A DNA stretch of 31,923 nucleotides from JBOFDK01 sp051656485 (GCA_051656485.1 JBOGBZ010000074.1:1-31923), one strand, 5' to 3'; counted from the stretch's first letter, positions 14,047 through 23,447 are shown. Translations and numbers: made by a program. The notes: generated from the letters alone by a model not told the origin.

Positions 14047-16002
14047 TTATTTTACGTCTGCACCGTGAACCATTTCACCAAGTGGACCTACTGCTACTAA
14101 GTTGCCTTCATCATCTGATGCACAAAGTACCATACCTTCTGAAAGGATACCACGTAATTTTACTGGTTTAAGATTTGTCACAACCACTACTTTTTTGCCT
14201 ACGAACTCTTCTGGCTTGTAGTACTGAGCAATACCTGATACGATTTGTCTTACTTCATCACCTATGCGAATTTTAGATACTAAAAGCTTATTTGCTTTTG
14301 GTACTGGCTCACATTCGATAACTTCACCAATCTTAAGCTCTACTTTTGAGAAATCATCAATAGTAATTTCTTCTTTCTTTGGCTTAGCTGGCTTTTCTTC
14401 TTTTGGAGCTGCTGCTGCTTGTGTAGCTTTCATCGCTGCTTCAAGCTCTGCAAGCTCTTTATCTTTATCAATACGTGGGAACATATTGATACCTTTTTGA
14501 GCTTTTGTATCTCTAGGTAATACACCCCATGTATGGATGCTATCCCATGCTGTTAACTCACCACGTACCACGCCGATTTGCTCCCAGATCTTCTCTGGTG
14601 TTTGTGGCATGAATGGCTCTACCATGATGCTTATGATACGAAGACCTTCTGCAAGTGTGTAAAGCACATTTGCAAGTTTTGCTTTGTTTGCTTCATCTTT
14701 TGCAAGTACCCAAGGCATTGTCTCGTCGATGTATTTGTTAAGTCTTCTAATAATAACCCAGATTTCTTCAAGGGCATTATTAAAGAAGAGTTTCTCCATG
14801 TATTCTTCTACTTTTACTGTTTGTGCTGCTACTAATTGTTGTACATCAGCATCAAACTCTGTAGCTTCTTGGTCAGCTTGAAGTACGCCACCTTCGAAGT
14901 ACTTCTCAATCATCGCTACTGTACGAGAGGTTAAGTTACCAAGGTCGTTTGCAAGGTCTGAGTTGATACGAGTGATAAGTGCTTCGTTTGTGAAGTTACC
15001 ATCTTGACCGAATGCGATTTCACGAAGTAGGAAGTAACGAATAGCATCACTACCATAGCGACTTACAAGTACACTTGGATCTACTACATTTCCTTTAGAT
15101 TTACTCATTTTTCCACCATCGATTACAAGCCATCCGTGACCGAATACTTGTTTTGGAAGTGGAAGGTCTAGTGCCATAAGAAGTGCTGGCCAAATAATAG
15201 TATGGAAACGTACGATTTCCTTACCTACAAGGTGTACTTGTGCTGGCCAGTATTTTTGGTACATTTCATCATTCTCTGTGCCATAACCTAATGCAGAGAT
15301 GTAGTTTGATAAAGCATCAATCCATACATACACAACGTGACCTGGATCGAACTCTACTGGTACACCCCATTTGAATGATGTACGAGATACACATAAGTCT
15401 TCAAGACCTGGACGAAGGAAGTTGTTAAGCATTTCGTTTTGTCTTGTTGTTGGTTGGATGAACTCTGGATGCTCTTCGATATACTGAATCAGTCTATCTT
15501 GGTACTTTGAAAGCTTGAAGAAGTATGATTCTTCTTTTACTTCCTCTACTGCACGACCACAGTCTGGGCACTTGCCATCTACTAATTGGTGGTCTGTGAA
15601 GAATGTCTCACATGGTGTACAGTACTTACCTGCATACTCACTCTTATAGATATCACCTTGATCATAAAGTTGCTTGAAGATTCTTTGAACAGTTGCTTTA
15701 TGTTCCTCATCTGTTGTACGAATGAACTTATCGTAGCTAATGTCCATCGTCTTCCAGAGGTCTTTGATCCAGTCTACGATGTTGTCTACGAATTGTTGTG
15801 GTGTTACGCTTTCTTCTGATGCACGTCTCTCAATCTTTTGGCCGTGCTCATCTGTTCCTGTAAGGAACATTACATCATACCCACGAAGTCTTTTATATCT
15901 TGACATGGCATCTGCTGCCACTGTTGTATACGAATGTCCGATGTGTAATTTATTACTTGGATAATAAATAGGTGTTGTAATGTAGTAAGTTGGTTTACTC
16001 AT
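14047..16002 (-). CDS. metG: methionyl-tRNA synthetase
   Basis: This class I synthetase of 651 residues charges tRNA-Met. The HIGH-type motif is LHIGHSY near residue 20 and the KMSKS motif is GGKMSKSKGN near residue 300. A zinc knuckle of the CxxC...CxxC type (YCTPC...CPDC) lies at about 127-147. The C-terminal 105 residues (from IDDFSKVELKIGEV) are the EMAP/Trbp111-like tRNA-binding domain, linked by an Ala/Lys-rich stretch (ATQAAAAPKEEKPAKPKKEE). The ATG follows AGGAGG. It has its own sigma-A promoter, and the 130-base region upstream has no T-box. Confidence 0.97.
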   Translation of the reverse strand: MSKPTYYITTPIYYPSNKLHIGHSYTTVAADAMSRYKRLRGYDVMFLTGTDEHGQKIERRASEESVTPQQFVDNIVDWIKDLWKTMDISYDKFIRTTDEEHKATVQRIFKQLYDQGDIYKSEYAGKYCTPCETFFTDHQLVDGKCPDCGRAVEEVKEESYFFKLSKYQDRLIQYIEEHPEFIQPTTRQNEMLNNFLRPGLEDLCVSRTSFKWGVPVEFDPGHVVYVWIDALSNYISALGYGTENDEMYQKYWPAQVHLVGKEIVRFHTIIWPALLMALDLPLPKQVFGHGWLVIDGGKMSKSKGNVVDPSVLVSRYGSDAIRYFLLREIAFGQDGNFTNEALITRINSDLANDLGNLTSRTVAMIEKYFEGGVLQADQEATEFDADVQQLVAAQTVKVEEYMEKLFFNNALEEIWVIIRRLNKYIDETMPWVLAKDEANKAKLANVLYTLAEGLRIISIMVEPFMPQTPEKIWEQIGVVRGELTAWDSIHTWGVLPRDTKAQKGINMFPRIDKDKELAELEAAMKATQAAAAPKEEKPAKPKKEEITIDDFSKVELKIGEVIECEPVPKANKLLVSKIRIGDEVRQIVSGIAQYYKPEEFVGKKVVVVTNLKPVKLRGILSEGMVLCASDDEGNLVAVGPLGEMVHGADVK

Positions 16003-16044
16003 TTTGCCACTCCTCCTTAGTATTGTTTAAAAAAGTCTATTTCT

Positions 16045-16073
16045 ATTATAGTTTTAAAAGCTCATTATGACAA
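16045..16073 (-). promoter_or_regulatory. sigma-A promoter of metG
   Basis: TTGTCA (16068-16073) and TATAAT (16045-16050) are 17 bp apart on the minus strand. This gives a leader of about 35 bases. Confidence 0.8.
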
Positions 16074-16137
16074 CAAAGTTTTGGTATTTATACGTCCCAA
16101 ATATCTTATTTCATAGTATAACTACTTTTTTAGCTTA

Positions 16138-17376
16138 CTATTCCAATGGTCTTGTAGGTCCTGCATTTTGGATAACAAGTAAATAATCAAAATAATCCGT
16201 AGTTACACCACCAGTTGGCTCGTAGGTCATTTGTGTTTTGTATGGCCATAAGAGCTTCTCAGCATAAGGTGAATCTTCTTTATGAAGTGGCAACAACACC
16301 AAGTCCTCTCTAGGTAATCCTGCCAATGTTGGCTTTACTACATTTGTTAGTGGCCTCTCTCCATAAGTTAGATCATTCTTTTTGCTCATACGGCTACAGT
16401 TATTGTATGCATAGGCTATAGATAACACTTTATCCTTGAAATCATTGGCTTCCATCTCAGATGCAATCCACTTAATACCCCCTTGAGCACGCTTAAAGGC
16501 ATGGTTTAACCCCCACTGCCCGTAGAATATATCTTTAGGAAGTTTAGGGTATATCGCCATAAAAGTCTCATACATACAGCGGTCTCTCTCACGGTCAAAA
16601 TACTTATCATCTTCATTTACTTTAAAGAAATTAATCATATTCTTTAGGATAAGCTCCACATCAAAGTAATTTTCTACTAAGTAAGCTTCATAAAGACTAC
16701 GATTTGCTACTACATCATCATAAACCTTTTGAATTTCATCTAACTGCTTTAACTGTCCATCTTTAATAAGTTGAACTATCTCCTGTATTTCAGCTGGTGC
16801 TGTTGTATCTGGCATCATTTCACTAAGAACTTCTGCTGCATACGCTACTTGATGTTCTACATCAACCCCCACTACTTGAATACGGTCTTCCTCTGGTAAC
16901 GTCTGATTAAAACTATAGAGCCATATCCATCTTCTATAGCTGTCCTCTGTATAGGCAAATGTACCTTTAAAATGTGCGAACATCTCATCTAATATAGTCG
17001 GGTCCCCTATCTCTAAATACTTATTTAGCATGATACTTTGCGCGTATGATAACTCGCATAAGTAATACTTGAAGTTCGTCTTCTCCTTAAAGTACTTGAT
17101 GAAGCCTCGTTCAAGCTCCATATTTACATCTACCCCATGACTTTCTGCTGTGAAGATAATTTCCTTACCTTCTAAGTCAGCTTCTAAACCTTCTAGTCCT
17201 ACAATGCCATTAGTATCTACTTGAATAGGCGTTGCATATGTCTTATGATATTTATTTTGTTCTATATTCAGTCTCTCCGCCCACCAGATAGCGAAGCATA
17301 GCACCACAAGCGCAATGCCCCACTTGATTAGAAATTGTCGTTGATTATTCCTTTTACTTTTCTTTTTTTCCTCCAC
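16138..17376 (-). CDS. membrane-anchored erythromycin-esterase-like protein
   Basis: The 412-residue protein has an N-terminal anchor (WGIALVVLCFAIWWAE, residues 19-34) after a basic cytoplasmic tail, so the rest should be outside the cell. The outer part resembles the erythromycin esterase/ChaN-like fold. It has IIFTAESHG (Glu and His two apart), a second acidic motif (YYLCELS), VVGVDVEHQ and a late His (YGQWGLNHAF). The EreA catalytic set is an early Glu/His, a Glu and late His residues, so the match is reasonable but not proven. Macrolide resistance should not be assumed; related proteins act on other esters. The start is GTG, seven bases after AAGGGGG. It lies 79 bp downstream of the DUF488 gene. 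Confidence 0.6.
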   Translation of the reverse strand: MEEKKKSKRNNQRQFLIKWGIALVVLCFAIWWAERLNIEQNKYHKTYATPIQVDTNGIVGLEGLEADLEGKEIIFTAESHGVDVNMELERGFIKYFKEKTNFKYYLCELSYAQSIMLNKYLEIGDPTILDEMFAHFKGTFAYTEDSYRRWIWLYSFNQTLPEEDRIQVVGVDVEHQVAYAAEVLSEMMPDTTAPAEIQEIVQLIKDGQLKQLDEIQKVYDDVVANRSLYEAYLVENYFDVELILKNMINFFKVNEDDKYFDRERDRCMYETFMAIYPKLPKDIFYGQWGLNHAFKRAQGGIKWIASEMEANDFKDKVLSIAYAYNNCSRMSKKNDLTYGERPLTNVVKPTLAGLPREDLVLLPLHKEDSPYAEKLLWPYKTQMTYEPTGGVTTDYFDYLLVIQNAGPTRPLE

Positions 17377-17455
17377 TTCATATCCCCCTTTGAAGTTTTC
17401 TAAGTTTACTTTAAATTATAGTACAATTTTTCTTTTTTGTCATAGGGTGCTCGCG

Positions 17456-18100
17456 TTACTTTTGTTTAGGATAATCATAATCATCCTTCAGCACTCTCTT
17501 AGCATTAACGATAAATATTTCTCTACTACAACTATCATACGCTTCTTGCAATCGTTTACCCTCATCCATACTTGCCTCAAACAAGTGCAACTGATGGTCT
17601 TTGGGGCAAAACTGCTCCTTCATTCGCTCTTCCATTTCCCTATGATCTTCAAGTGTACCATCATGTAAAATATGCTTCACCCCATATCCCCTCTCATAGA
17701 ATGCTCTCCCTACAAGGGTACTACGATGGCAGTTGGTGGGGTCTTTCTCTGCACACATAAAAGCAATGGTATAACCTTTAGCTAAACCTCTTTCTACACG
17801 TGCTACCCCTTCTGCGAATAACTCTGTCTTAGCAAGCTTCTTGAAGTCTAGGTAGCCATCATCTCCTATCAGACTCTCATCCCCTTTAATAATACCGAAA
17901 GGCTCATCCATATGTATGTAGATGATACCTCTAGCATTTAAGTAAGCCTTGATGATTTCCTTATTAAACTGCATATGAAAAGCCGAATAAGGCATCGTTC
18001 GCACATCAATGACACAGTTAATGTGATACTTTAAGAGTAATTCAAGGAAACTTTCTTGTGTATGATGTGCATAGCCAATCGTATAAAGTATTTTCTCCAT
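17456..18100 (-). CDS. DUF488 family protein
   Basis: This 214-residue cytoplasmic protein of the DUF488 family is identified by the N-terminal YTIGYAHHTQESFLELL, IDVRTMPYS and the family motif CAEKDPTNCHRSTLVG. The Cys and the Cys-His-Arg resemble a rhodanese-like or phosphatase-like site, but the family has no established activity. The ATG follows AAGGGAG. It may form a short operon with the downstream esterase-like gene. It is separated from the histidine kinase upstream by a strong terminator. Confidence 0.88.
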   Translation of the reverse strand: MEKILYTIGYAHHTQESFLELLLKYHINCVIDVRTMPYSAFHMQFNKEIIKAYLNARGIIYIHMDEPFGIIKGDESLIGDDGYLDFKKLAKTELFAEGVARVERGLAKGYTIAFMCAEKDPTNCHRSTLVGRAFYERGYGVKHILHDGTLEDHREMEERMKEQFCPKDHQLHLFEASMDEGKRLQEAYDSCSREIFIVNAKRVLKDDYDYPKQK

Positions 18101-18154
18101 GTGTATGACTCCCTTCCTTTATGTCTATGTTCACCCACTATGATTCTTTCCATT

Positions 18155-18192
18155 CAAAAACACCTTTAACTTCTACTTGAAGTTAAAGGTGC
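18155..18192 (-). terminator. terminator of the kinase/regulator operon
   Basis: A 13-bp perfect stem (CACCTTTAACTTC with GAAGTTAAAGGTG, loop AAGTA) is followed by TTTTTGAA on the minus strand, a few bases past the kinase stop codon. Confidence 0.93.
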
Positions 18193-18196
18193 CATA

Positions 18197-19447
18197 CTAC
18201 ACAATGACCGTTATCTTAAATCTTGCCTCATCATATACCACATCCATCAAACCTTTGTGTTTATGTACGATACTCTCTATCTGTCCTATCCCATGCCCGT
18301 GGAAAAGCTTGTCCTCTTTGGAGGTCTTAAGCTTGCCAGCTTCTTCTCTAATCTTATGTGCCTTTGTATTTTCTACTTCATAGAGAAGTTGGCTCTCTAC
18401 ATACCTTACTTTAACTTGAATCTCTCGCTTTAACTTATCTTCTACTTGCATACAAGCCTCTATGGCATTATCAAGGGTATTGTTTACGATGCTGCCTATT
18501 TCTATAAGACTTAGATGGATTGCTTCGGGTAAATCACAGGCTATGCTATAAGTGATTTCTAATTGCTGCATTCTTTTTACTTTATTATGTAGGATGGCAT
18601 TGACTGCTTGATGCTTACAATAGATGATGCTCTTCTCTTCACTTAAAGCACCTACTACTTCTTCTATATAAAGTACTGCTTCATCTTGCTCGCCTACTTT
18701 AAGCATAGCACCTATAGTTCCCATATGGTTTTTCATATCATGTAGCAGTTTTCTTGTATGCTCATTCCCTAGCTTCACATCTTCATAATACGCCAGCTCA
18801 TACTCTAGCGCTTGTCTTTGCATAGCTTCATTGGCACCCTTCGCAATCTCTCCCATAATGAAGAATATTGAAGTAATACTTGAAAGGCATATAAGCATGA
18901 CTACGATGACGATAGCATTCACCATAACTGTACCTATATAACTCAGTCCAATCATACTCATCACGACCATACCTACTGTAGCCAATGCTACCCCCATAAG
19001 GCAAAGCCATACCTTATCAGAAAAACCTTCTCTTGCCTTTGGGATCATATCTTTAAGTAATCGATAAAGTCCATACAGGATCATCAACTCTAACCAAAGG
19101 CTCATATTTCTGAAATCGCTGTCATAATGAAACATCCATATACTTCGGACAGCTAACATCTTGGTAGCAAGCATTATAGCATACAAGATTAACATAACAG
19201 CTACCTTTCGACTCCATCTATCACAAGTTGCAAAGATACCTATACACATAAAAATAACCAAAATGAAAAAGGCGTTTTGGATGTCCCCACCTTGTAATGG
19301 CATAGACGCTGCTATAACAAAAGCACTATACACAAGTATCTTTACCCACTTATAGTCTCTAATAAAAAATAATTTTTTCCATAACAAATACAGAAGCCAT
19401 GCTACACCAAAAGCACAAGCCAAGTCTAACATTAAAAGATTTATCAT
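18197..19447 (-). CDS. sensor histidine kinase, AgrC-like (GHKL ATPase)
   Basis: This 416-residue sensor has about six hydrophobic segments in residues 5-200. Next come a short coiled coil, the H box LLHDMKNHMGTI, the N box NTLDNAIEAC and a GHKL G box FHGHGIGQI. This is the HPK10 (AgrC/FsrC) layout typical of kinases that sense peptides at the membrane. Its start codon overlaps the stop of the upstream LytTR regulator by four bases, so the two are translationally coupled. The gene pair is divergent from the ABC transporter genes starting at 20344, which are a likely target. The signal is unknown and no propeptide gene is visible nearby. Confidence 0.92.
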   Translation of the reverse strand: MINLLMLDLACAFGVAWLLYLLWKKLFFIRDYKWVKILVYSAFVIAASMPLQGGDIQNAFFILVIFMCIGIFATCDRWSRKVAVMLILYAIMLATKMLAVRSIWMFHYDSDFRNMSLWLELMILYGLYRLLKDMIPKAREGFSDKVWLCLMGVALATVGMVVMSMIGLSYIGTVMVNAIVIVVMLICLSSITSIFFIMGEIAKGANEAMQRQALEYELAYYEDVKLGNEHTRKLLHDMKNHMGTIGAMLKVGEQDEAVLYIEEVVGALSEEKSIIYCKHQAVNAILHNKVKRMQQLEITYSIACDLPEAIHLSLIEIGSIVNNTLDNAIEACMQVEDKLKREIQVKVRYVESQLLYEVENTKAHKIREEAGKLKTSKEDKLFHGHGIGQIESIVHKHKGLMDVVYDEARFKITVIV

Positions 19448-20154
19448 CCTAGCGCCCTCCTGGCAAAACCAAGCATCGTCTCACGATACCTATTGCGACT
19501 AATAGGTACTTCTTCATTCGTCCTTAATACTGCTATACCTTCACTTACCTTAGCAATAAACTGACTATTCACCAGATATCTTTGATGACACCTGATAAAC
19601 CCCTTATCTCTTAAAGTACTTTCTAATTCATCCAATTTACTATAGAAAGTATACGCCCCATCTTGAGTCACTACCTCCACAACGCGTTTATCACTTTTAA
19701 AGTAAAGAATATCTTCAAGTGCCACATGATAAGTAGCCTCCTTCGTTACAATACTATAATAAGTCTTGTCCTCTACCTTAAAAGTCACCATAGCTTCCTT
19801 TAAAGTTGCTATCACCTTCTTCTCATCTATCGGCTTCAAGATATAGTTGAATGCCTTCACGCTGTATCCTTCAAACACATAGTCTACTACCCCTGTAATA
19901 AAAATAATCAGTGTACTTGTATTGGCTTTTCTAATGACTCTCGCCACATCCATACCCGTTAGATCCTTCATCTGAATATCAAGTAGAAGCACATCATAAC
20001 GATACATATCTTCTTCTAATACCCCGAGGAGTGCTTCCCCGCTTGTATGCTGTTCAATCTCTACTTGAACCTTCTCTTCCTTAGCTGTCTTCTCTACTAT
20101 GTTCTTCAACAAATGACGTTGATAATACTCGTCATCGCAAATACCTATTCGCAT
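19444..20154 (-). CDS. LytTR family response regulator
   Basis: The 236-residue regulator has an N-terminal receiver domain. Acidic residues are in ICDDE, the phosphoacceptor Asp is in LLLDIQM (about residue 59) and the Lys is in ILKPID. The C-terminal LytTR DNA-binding domain follows (YHVALEDILYFKSDKRVVEV ... GFIRCHQRYLVN). LytTR proteins bind paired 9-bp direct repeats upstream of their targets. The ATG lies behind GGGGGAGG. It is the first gene of the two-gene operon with the kinase and is divergent from the ABC genes across a 189-bp gap. Confidence 0.94.
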   Translation of the reverse strand: MRIGICDDEYYQRHLLKNIVEKTAKEEKVQVEIEQHTSGEALLGVLEEDMYRYDVLLLDIQMKDLTGMDVARVIRKANTSTLIIFITGVVDYVFEGYSVKAFNYILKPIDEKKVIATLKEAMVTFKVEDKTYYSIVTKEATYHVALEDILYFKSDKRVVEVVTQDGAYTFYSKLDELESTLRDKGFIRCHQRYLVNSQFIAKVSEGIAVLRTNEEVPISRNRYRETMLGFARRALG

Positions 20155-20343
20155 ATTGCCTCCCCCTCTTGACGCACCATTAAGTTAACTATATTTTATC
20201 ATATTTTTTAGGCACAATGTACAAACCGCTCCAAACTTTACATTTCTTCTGCCATTTATGACATCTCATTTCACCTCATTGTTTTTATTCCTTTGTAGGT
20301 CTGATAAGCTTAATTTATCAAAGTTACGAAAAGGAGTTTTCAC
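20155..20343. promoter_or_regulatory. divergent control region between the LytTR regulator and the ABC genes
   Basis: This 189-bp gap must contain both divergent promoters. On the minus strand the AT-rich TATGATAAAAT near 20198-20210 is a likely -10 region. On the plus strand TTGTTT is followed 17 bp later by TGATAA. Both are weak, as expected for activator-dependent promoters. I could not find a confident pair of LytTR repeats by eye. Confidence 0.35.
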
Positions 20344-21231
20344 ATGTCAAATACAATTGAAATCAAAAACCTTACTAAAAAATTTGGTTCCTATACAGCA
20401 GTCAATAATCTCTCTCTTACTCTTACAAACGGTATGTTCGGTCTACTCGGTGCCAATGGTGCTGGCAAGACAACCCTTATGCATATGATTTCTACTCTTA
20501 CAGAGCCTACAAGTGGTTCCATCCTTGTGAATGGCATTGATGTTACGAAGGATAAGATTGCCACACGTCAAATTGTAGGGTTCTTACCTCAAGACTTTAA
20601 TGTGTATCCTAACCTTACTGCCTATGAATTTATGGACCACATTGCTCGTCTCAATCACATTAAGGATAAAAAGATACGCCATACCCTTATCCTAGACTTA
20701 CTAGAAAAGGTAAACCTTACTCATGTAGCTACCAAGCGTATCGGTGGCTTCTCAGGTGGTATGAAGCGTCGACTTGGTATCGCCCAAGCACTTATCAAAG
20801 ACCCCAAAATTCTTATCGTGGATGAACCAACTGCTGGTCTTGATCCTGAAGAACGTATCCGCTTCCGCACCATGCTCGTGGAACTAAGCAAAGAGAAAAT
20901 CATCATACTCTCTACCCATATCGTAGAAGACATCTCTGCATCTTGCGAACATATCGCACTGCTCAACAAAGGTAATATTCTCTTTTCTGGTACACCACAA
21001 AACTTTATAGGTAATGCTACTGGTAAAATTTATGAAGTTGTTATTCAAGATAATGAGACACTTATCGCTTTAAAGAATCGCTATACCCTCATCTCACTTT
21101 GTCAGACTTCTCAAGGTATGGTCGCTAGACTTATTGCTGACGATCAGTGTCCATTCCATACATGTGATGCAAACCTTGAAGATGCCTACCTCTACTTTAT
21201 GAATCAAAAGGAGGCGAATCCTCATGTATAG
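20344..21231 (+). CDS. ABC transporter ATP-binding protein
   Basis: This 295-residue ATPase drives an ABC-2 type transporter. It shows Walker A GANGAGKTT, the Q-loop FLPQDF, the signature SGGMKRRLGIAQ, Walker B ILIVDEPTAGLD and the H-loop STHIVED. The C-terminal 80 residues are the extension common in bacitracin/lantibiotic-type drug exporters. AAAAGGAG precedes the ATG. The gene overlaps the first permease by eight bases. Its position opposite an AgrC/LytTR pair suggests regulated export or immunity, but the substrate is not evident. Confidence 0.94.
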   Translation: MSNTIEIKNLTKKFGSYTAVNNLSLTLTNGMFGLLGANGAGKTTLMHMISTLTEPTSGSILVNGIDVTKDKIATRQIVGFLPQDFNVYPNLTAYEFMDHIARLNHIKDKKIRHTLILDLLEKVNLTHVATKRIGGFSGGMKRRLGIAQALIKDPKILIVDEPTAGLDPEERIRFRTMLVELSKEKIIILSTHIVEDISASCEHIALLNKGNILFSGTPQNFIGNATGKIYEVVIQDNETLIALKNRYTLISLCQTSQGMVARLIADDQCPFHTCDANLEDAYLYFMNQKEANPHV

Positions 21232-21940
21232 TCTTTTCAGCATTTCTAGGCTTGAAGTGAAAAATATGCTCCGCAATCCTATTTACTGGTTAGGTTGGCT
21301 CTCTACGATTCTATGGGCAGTGGTATGGGATAGTCCCCTAAGAACTGGTGAGCTTTGGATAGCTACGAGATGTGCCTACCGCTTTGGTCATGGCGTAGTC
21401 ACACTAGGTGTCTTTATCCTCGCCATACTTTTTGCCAATGCTTTTCGTGTAGACCGTGTGACACAGTCTACTTATGTACTGTTTACTCAACCACTTACAC
21501 GTTTTCAGTACGCACTAGGTAAGTTCGTTGGTATCTTCTTCATCAACCTTATACCTATCCTAATAGGTATGCTATGCTACCTACTTATTCCATTAGCTTT
21601 TGGACAAGCACCTTATAGTCCATTACCATTCCTTAAAGTGTTTGTCATCTATATACTGCCTTCACTTTTTGCTTTAAGCAGCTTGTGTTATGCGGTTGTC
21701 GTTGCCTTCAAGGAATTTCTATTTGCCATCATCATACCAATCATCCTCTTCTTACTTACAGATGAATCGATACTCGCTATTCGTATACATGGCAAACTCC
21801 TTAATGCACTGACTTATGAGCAAGAACTCACCCCTACTCTTTATGAAGCATTACTTACGAATCGTTTCATTACATTAACTTTAGGCGTGTGTTTACTATC
21901 TCTAGCAATCCTTTGGTATTGCAAGAAAAAATCTTACTAA
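21224..21940 (+). CDS. ABC-2 type permease subunit
   Basis: This 238-residue membrane protein has about six hydrophobic segments (for example residues 63-85, 100-130, 135-160, 165-185 and 210-232). It has an N-terminal amphipathic start (SRLEVKNMLRNPIYWLG) typical of ABC-2 permeases. AAAGGAGG lies about ten bases before the ATG, inside the end of the ATPase gene, so translation is coupled. It presumably pairs with the next, larger permease. Confidence 0.88.
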   Translation: MYSLFSISRLEVKNMLRNPIYWLGWLSTILWAVVWDSPLRTGELWIATRCAYRFGHGVVTLGVFILAILFANAFRVDRVTQSTYVLFTQPLTRFQYALGKFVGIFFINLIPILIGMLCYLLIPLAFGQAPYSPLPFLKVFVIYILPSLFALSSLCYAVVVAFKEFLFAIIIPIILFLLTDESILAIRIHGKLLNALTYEQELTPTLYEALLTNRFITLTLGVCLLSLAILWYCKKKSY

Positions 21941-21964
21941 AATAATCTCGTTAAAGGAGTTTCT

Positions 21965-23386
21965 ATGTTCCAGTTTAAGTTAGCTTATAAAATACGTTCA
22001 AAAACTTTACTTATAGGCACCCTCCTCCTTGCAGCCTATACAGTTCTCGGTGTTGTAGGCTTAAAGGATGGTGTGTCTTGGTTCTATATTAAGTTATTTC
22101 TACCTATCCTACCTGTTTTCTATGCTTCAAATGTGGTATCTGAAGAATACGAACACGGCCGTGCTGGCATCATCTTTACGACTTGCACACCTATCTACAT
22201 ACAGGTTATCAAAAGATTCCTTTCTGCACTGTTTCTAAACTGCGGTCTTATAAGTTTCCTCTATCTATGTGCTTATAGCGTTGGCTTCGAAAACTCTTTA
22301 CTGGGTATCTTCCCAATGCTTGCTTACACATGTTTCTTCTGTACCTTAGGCTTGACTTTCTGCAATCTGACACATAAAAATGCTGTGGGTTATGCAGTAG
22401 TCGTTCTCTACTGGGGCCTCTTCTTCATGGTTGGGTACAAGGCAAATGAGCTTCTGATGCCTATCTCTACAATGATTAATATGGATCTTTACTATGATAT
22501 CGTATGGTACAACGTACTCTGTATGTTTGCTCTAGCTCTTATCTTATTTTTGTTTAATATCTGGCTTGTAGGACATGGGGAAGGTATCCGCAAAAAAATA
22601 GTAGGTATAAGTATTCCTACTATTATCCTTCTTATCCTTTGTCTTATCTTCATCCCTAATGATAGCTACCTTACACGTACAGATTGGCAAGTAGTAGAAG
22701 AAGATAATATATCCCTTGCTTATCAAGACCTCCCTGAGGAAATCACAGAAGAATTTATGACTATCTGGTCTACAACCTTTGACACACTTACTGCTATCCT
22801 TGGTGAAAGTAATGTATCACCCCTACTTCAAGTATCTTGTGAAACAGGTCTCACTGAAGACCCTATATACCAAGAAGGTGCGACCACGCTATCACTTAAG
22901 CGCCAATATCTGAATCCTACAAGTATGGGCGGTAGATACTTCCATACTATTATCCCTGAAGTAGCGTTTGATACTTATTTCTTTGATAATGTTGAAGACC
23001 ACGCCCTTGCCAAAGGCTTTAGCACTTACTTATTCAATACTCGTATTAATGAAAATCTTTATGCTAAAGATAATACAATCGTTAACACCAAATACTTTAA
23101 ATACTTTACAGCCTCTGAGGAAAAAGAAGGTTACCTCTCAGACCTTGCTTACTATAGTACTGCGACAACCTTTGAACCCTGGCAAGTAGAGGCTCTATCT
23201 GGACTTATCCTTCAAGTAATAGATGAAGCTAGCCCTACAGCACTTAATGATTTTCTTGTAGCTCTTCATCAAGTAGATGATCTCCTTTCTATTGAAGATA
23301 TACGTACACTCGCTTATGATTTCGCTGATAACACTCTTATTGACCAAGCCTTTGCACTTTATACACAAGCTTCCAGTACCTACTAA
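21965..23386 (+). CDS. ABC-2 permease fused to a degenerate peptidase-like extracellular domain
   Basis: The 473-residue protein has two parts. Residues 1-232 contain about six transmembrane segments and a cytoplasmic VSEEYEHGRAG loop typical of ABC-2 permeases. Residues 233-473 are hydrophilic and should be extracytoplasmic. This second part resembles the peptidase-MA/M1-like domains fused to some ABC-2 permeases. The expected HExxH zinc site reads PEVAF (residues 331-335), and the second metal Glu region reads ALAKGFSTYL with Lys at 350. All three zinc ligands are therefore missing, so this looks like a pseudo-peptidase, perhaps a substrate-binding domain. AAAGGAG precedes the ATG. The fold assignment is inferred from pattern, not search. 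Confidence 0.75.
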   Translation: MFQFKLAYKIRSKTLLIGTLLLAAYTVLGVVGLKDGVSWFYIKLFLPILPVFYASNVVSEEYEHGRAGIIFTTCTPIYIQVIKRFLSALFLNCGLISFLYLCAYSVGFENSLLGIFPMLAYTCFFCTLGLTFCNLTHKNAVGYAVVVLYWGLFFMVGYKANELLMPISTMINMDLYYDIVWYNVLCMFALALILFLFNIWLVGHGEGIRKKIVGISIPTIILLILCLIFIPNDSYLTRTDWQVVEEDNISLAYQDLPEEITEEFMTIWSTTFDTLTAILGESNVSPLLQVSCETGLTEDPIYQEGATTLSLKRQYLNPTSMGGRYFHTIIPEVAFDTYFFDNVEDHALAKGFSTYLFNTRINENLYAKDNTIVNTKYFKYFTASEEKEGYLSDLAYYSTATTFEPWQVEALSGLILQVIDEASPTALNDFLVALHQVDDLLSIEDIRTLAYDFADNTLIDQAFALYTQASSTY

Positions 23387-23388
23387 TG

Positions 23389-23447
23389 CAAAAATAGCTT
23401 TGACCTTGTAAACGACTACTGGTCAAAGCTATTTTAAATTTTTTTTA
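23389..23447. terminator. bidirectional terminator between the ABC-2 and ABC exporter operons
   Basis: A 15-bp perfect stem (AAAATAGCTTTGACC with GGTCAAAGCTATTTT) with a 15-base loop is followed by a T8 run on the plus strand. It also serves the convergent exporter operon. Confidence 0.88.

Noticed and set aside
16003..16137. T-box leader for metG
   Set aside because: A sigma-A promoter sits about 45 bases upstream of metG, leaving no room for a T-box, and no T-box sequence is visible.
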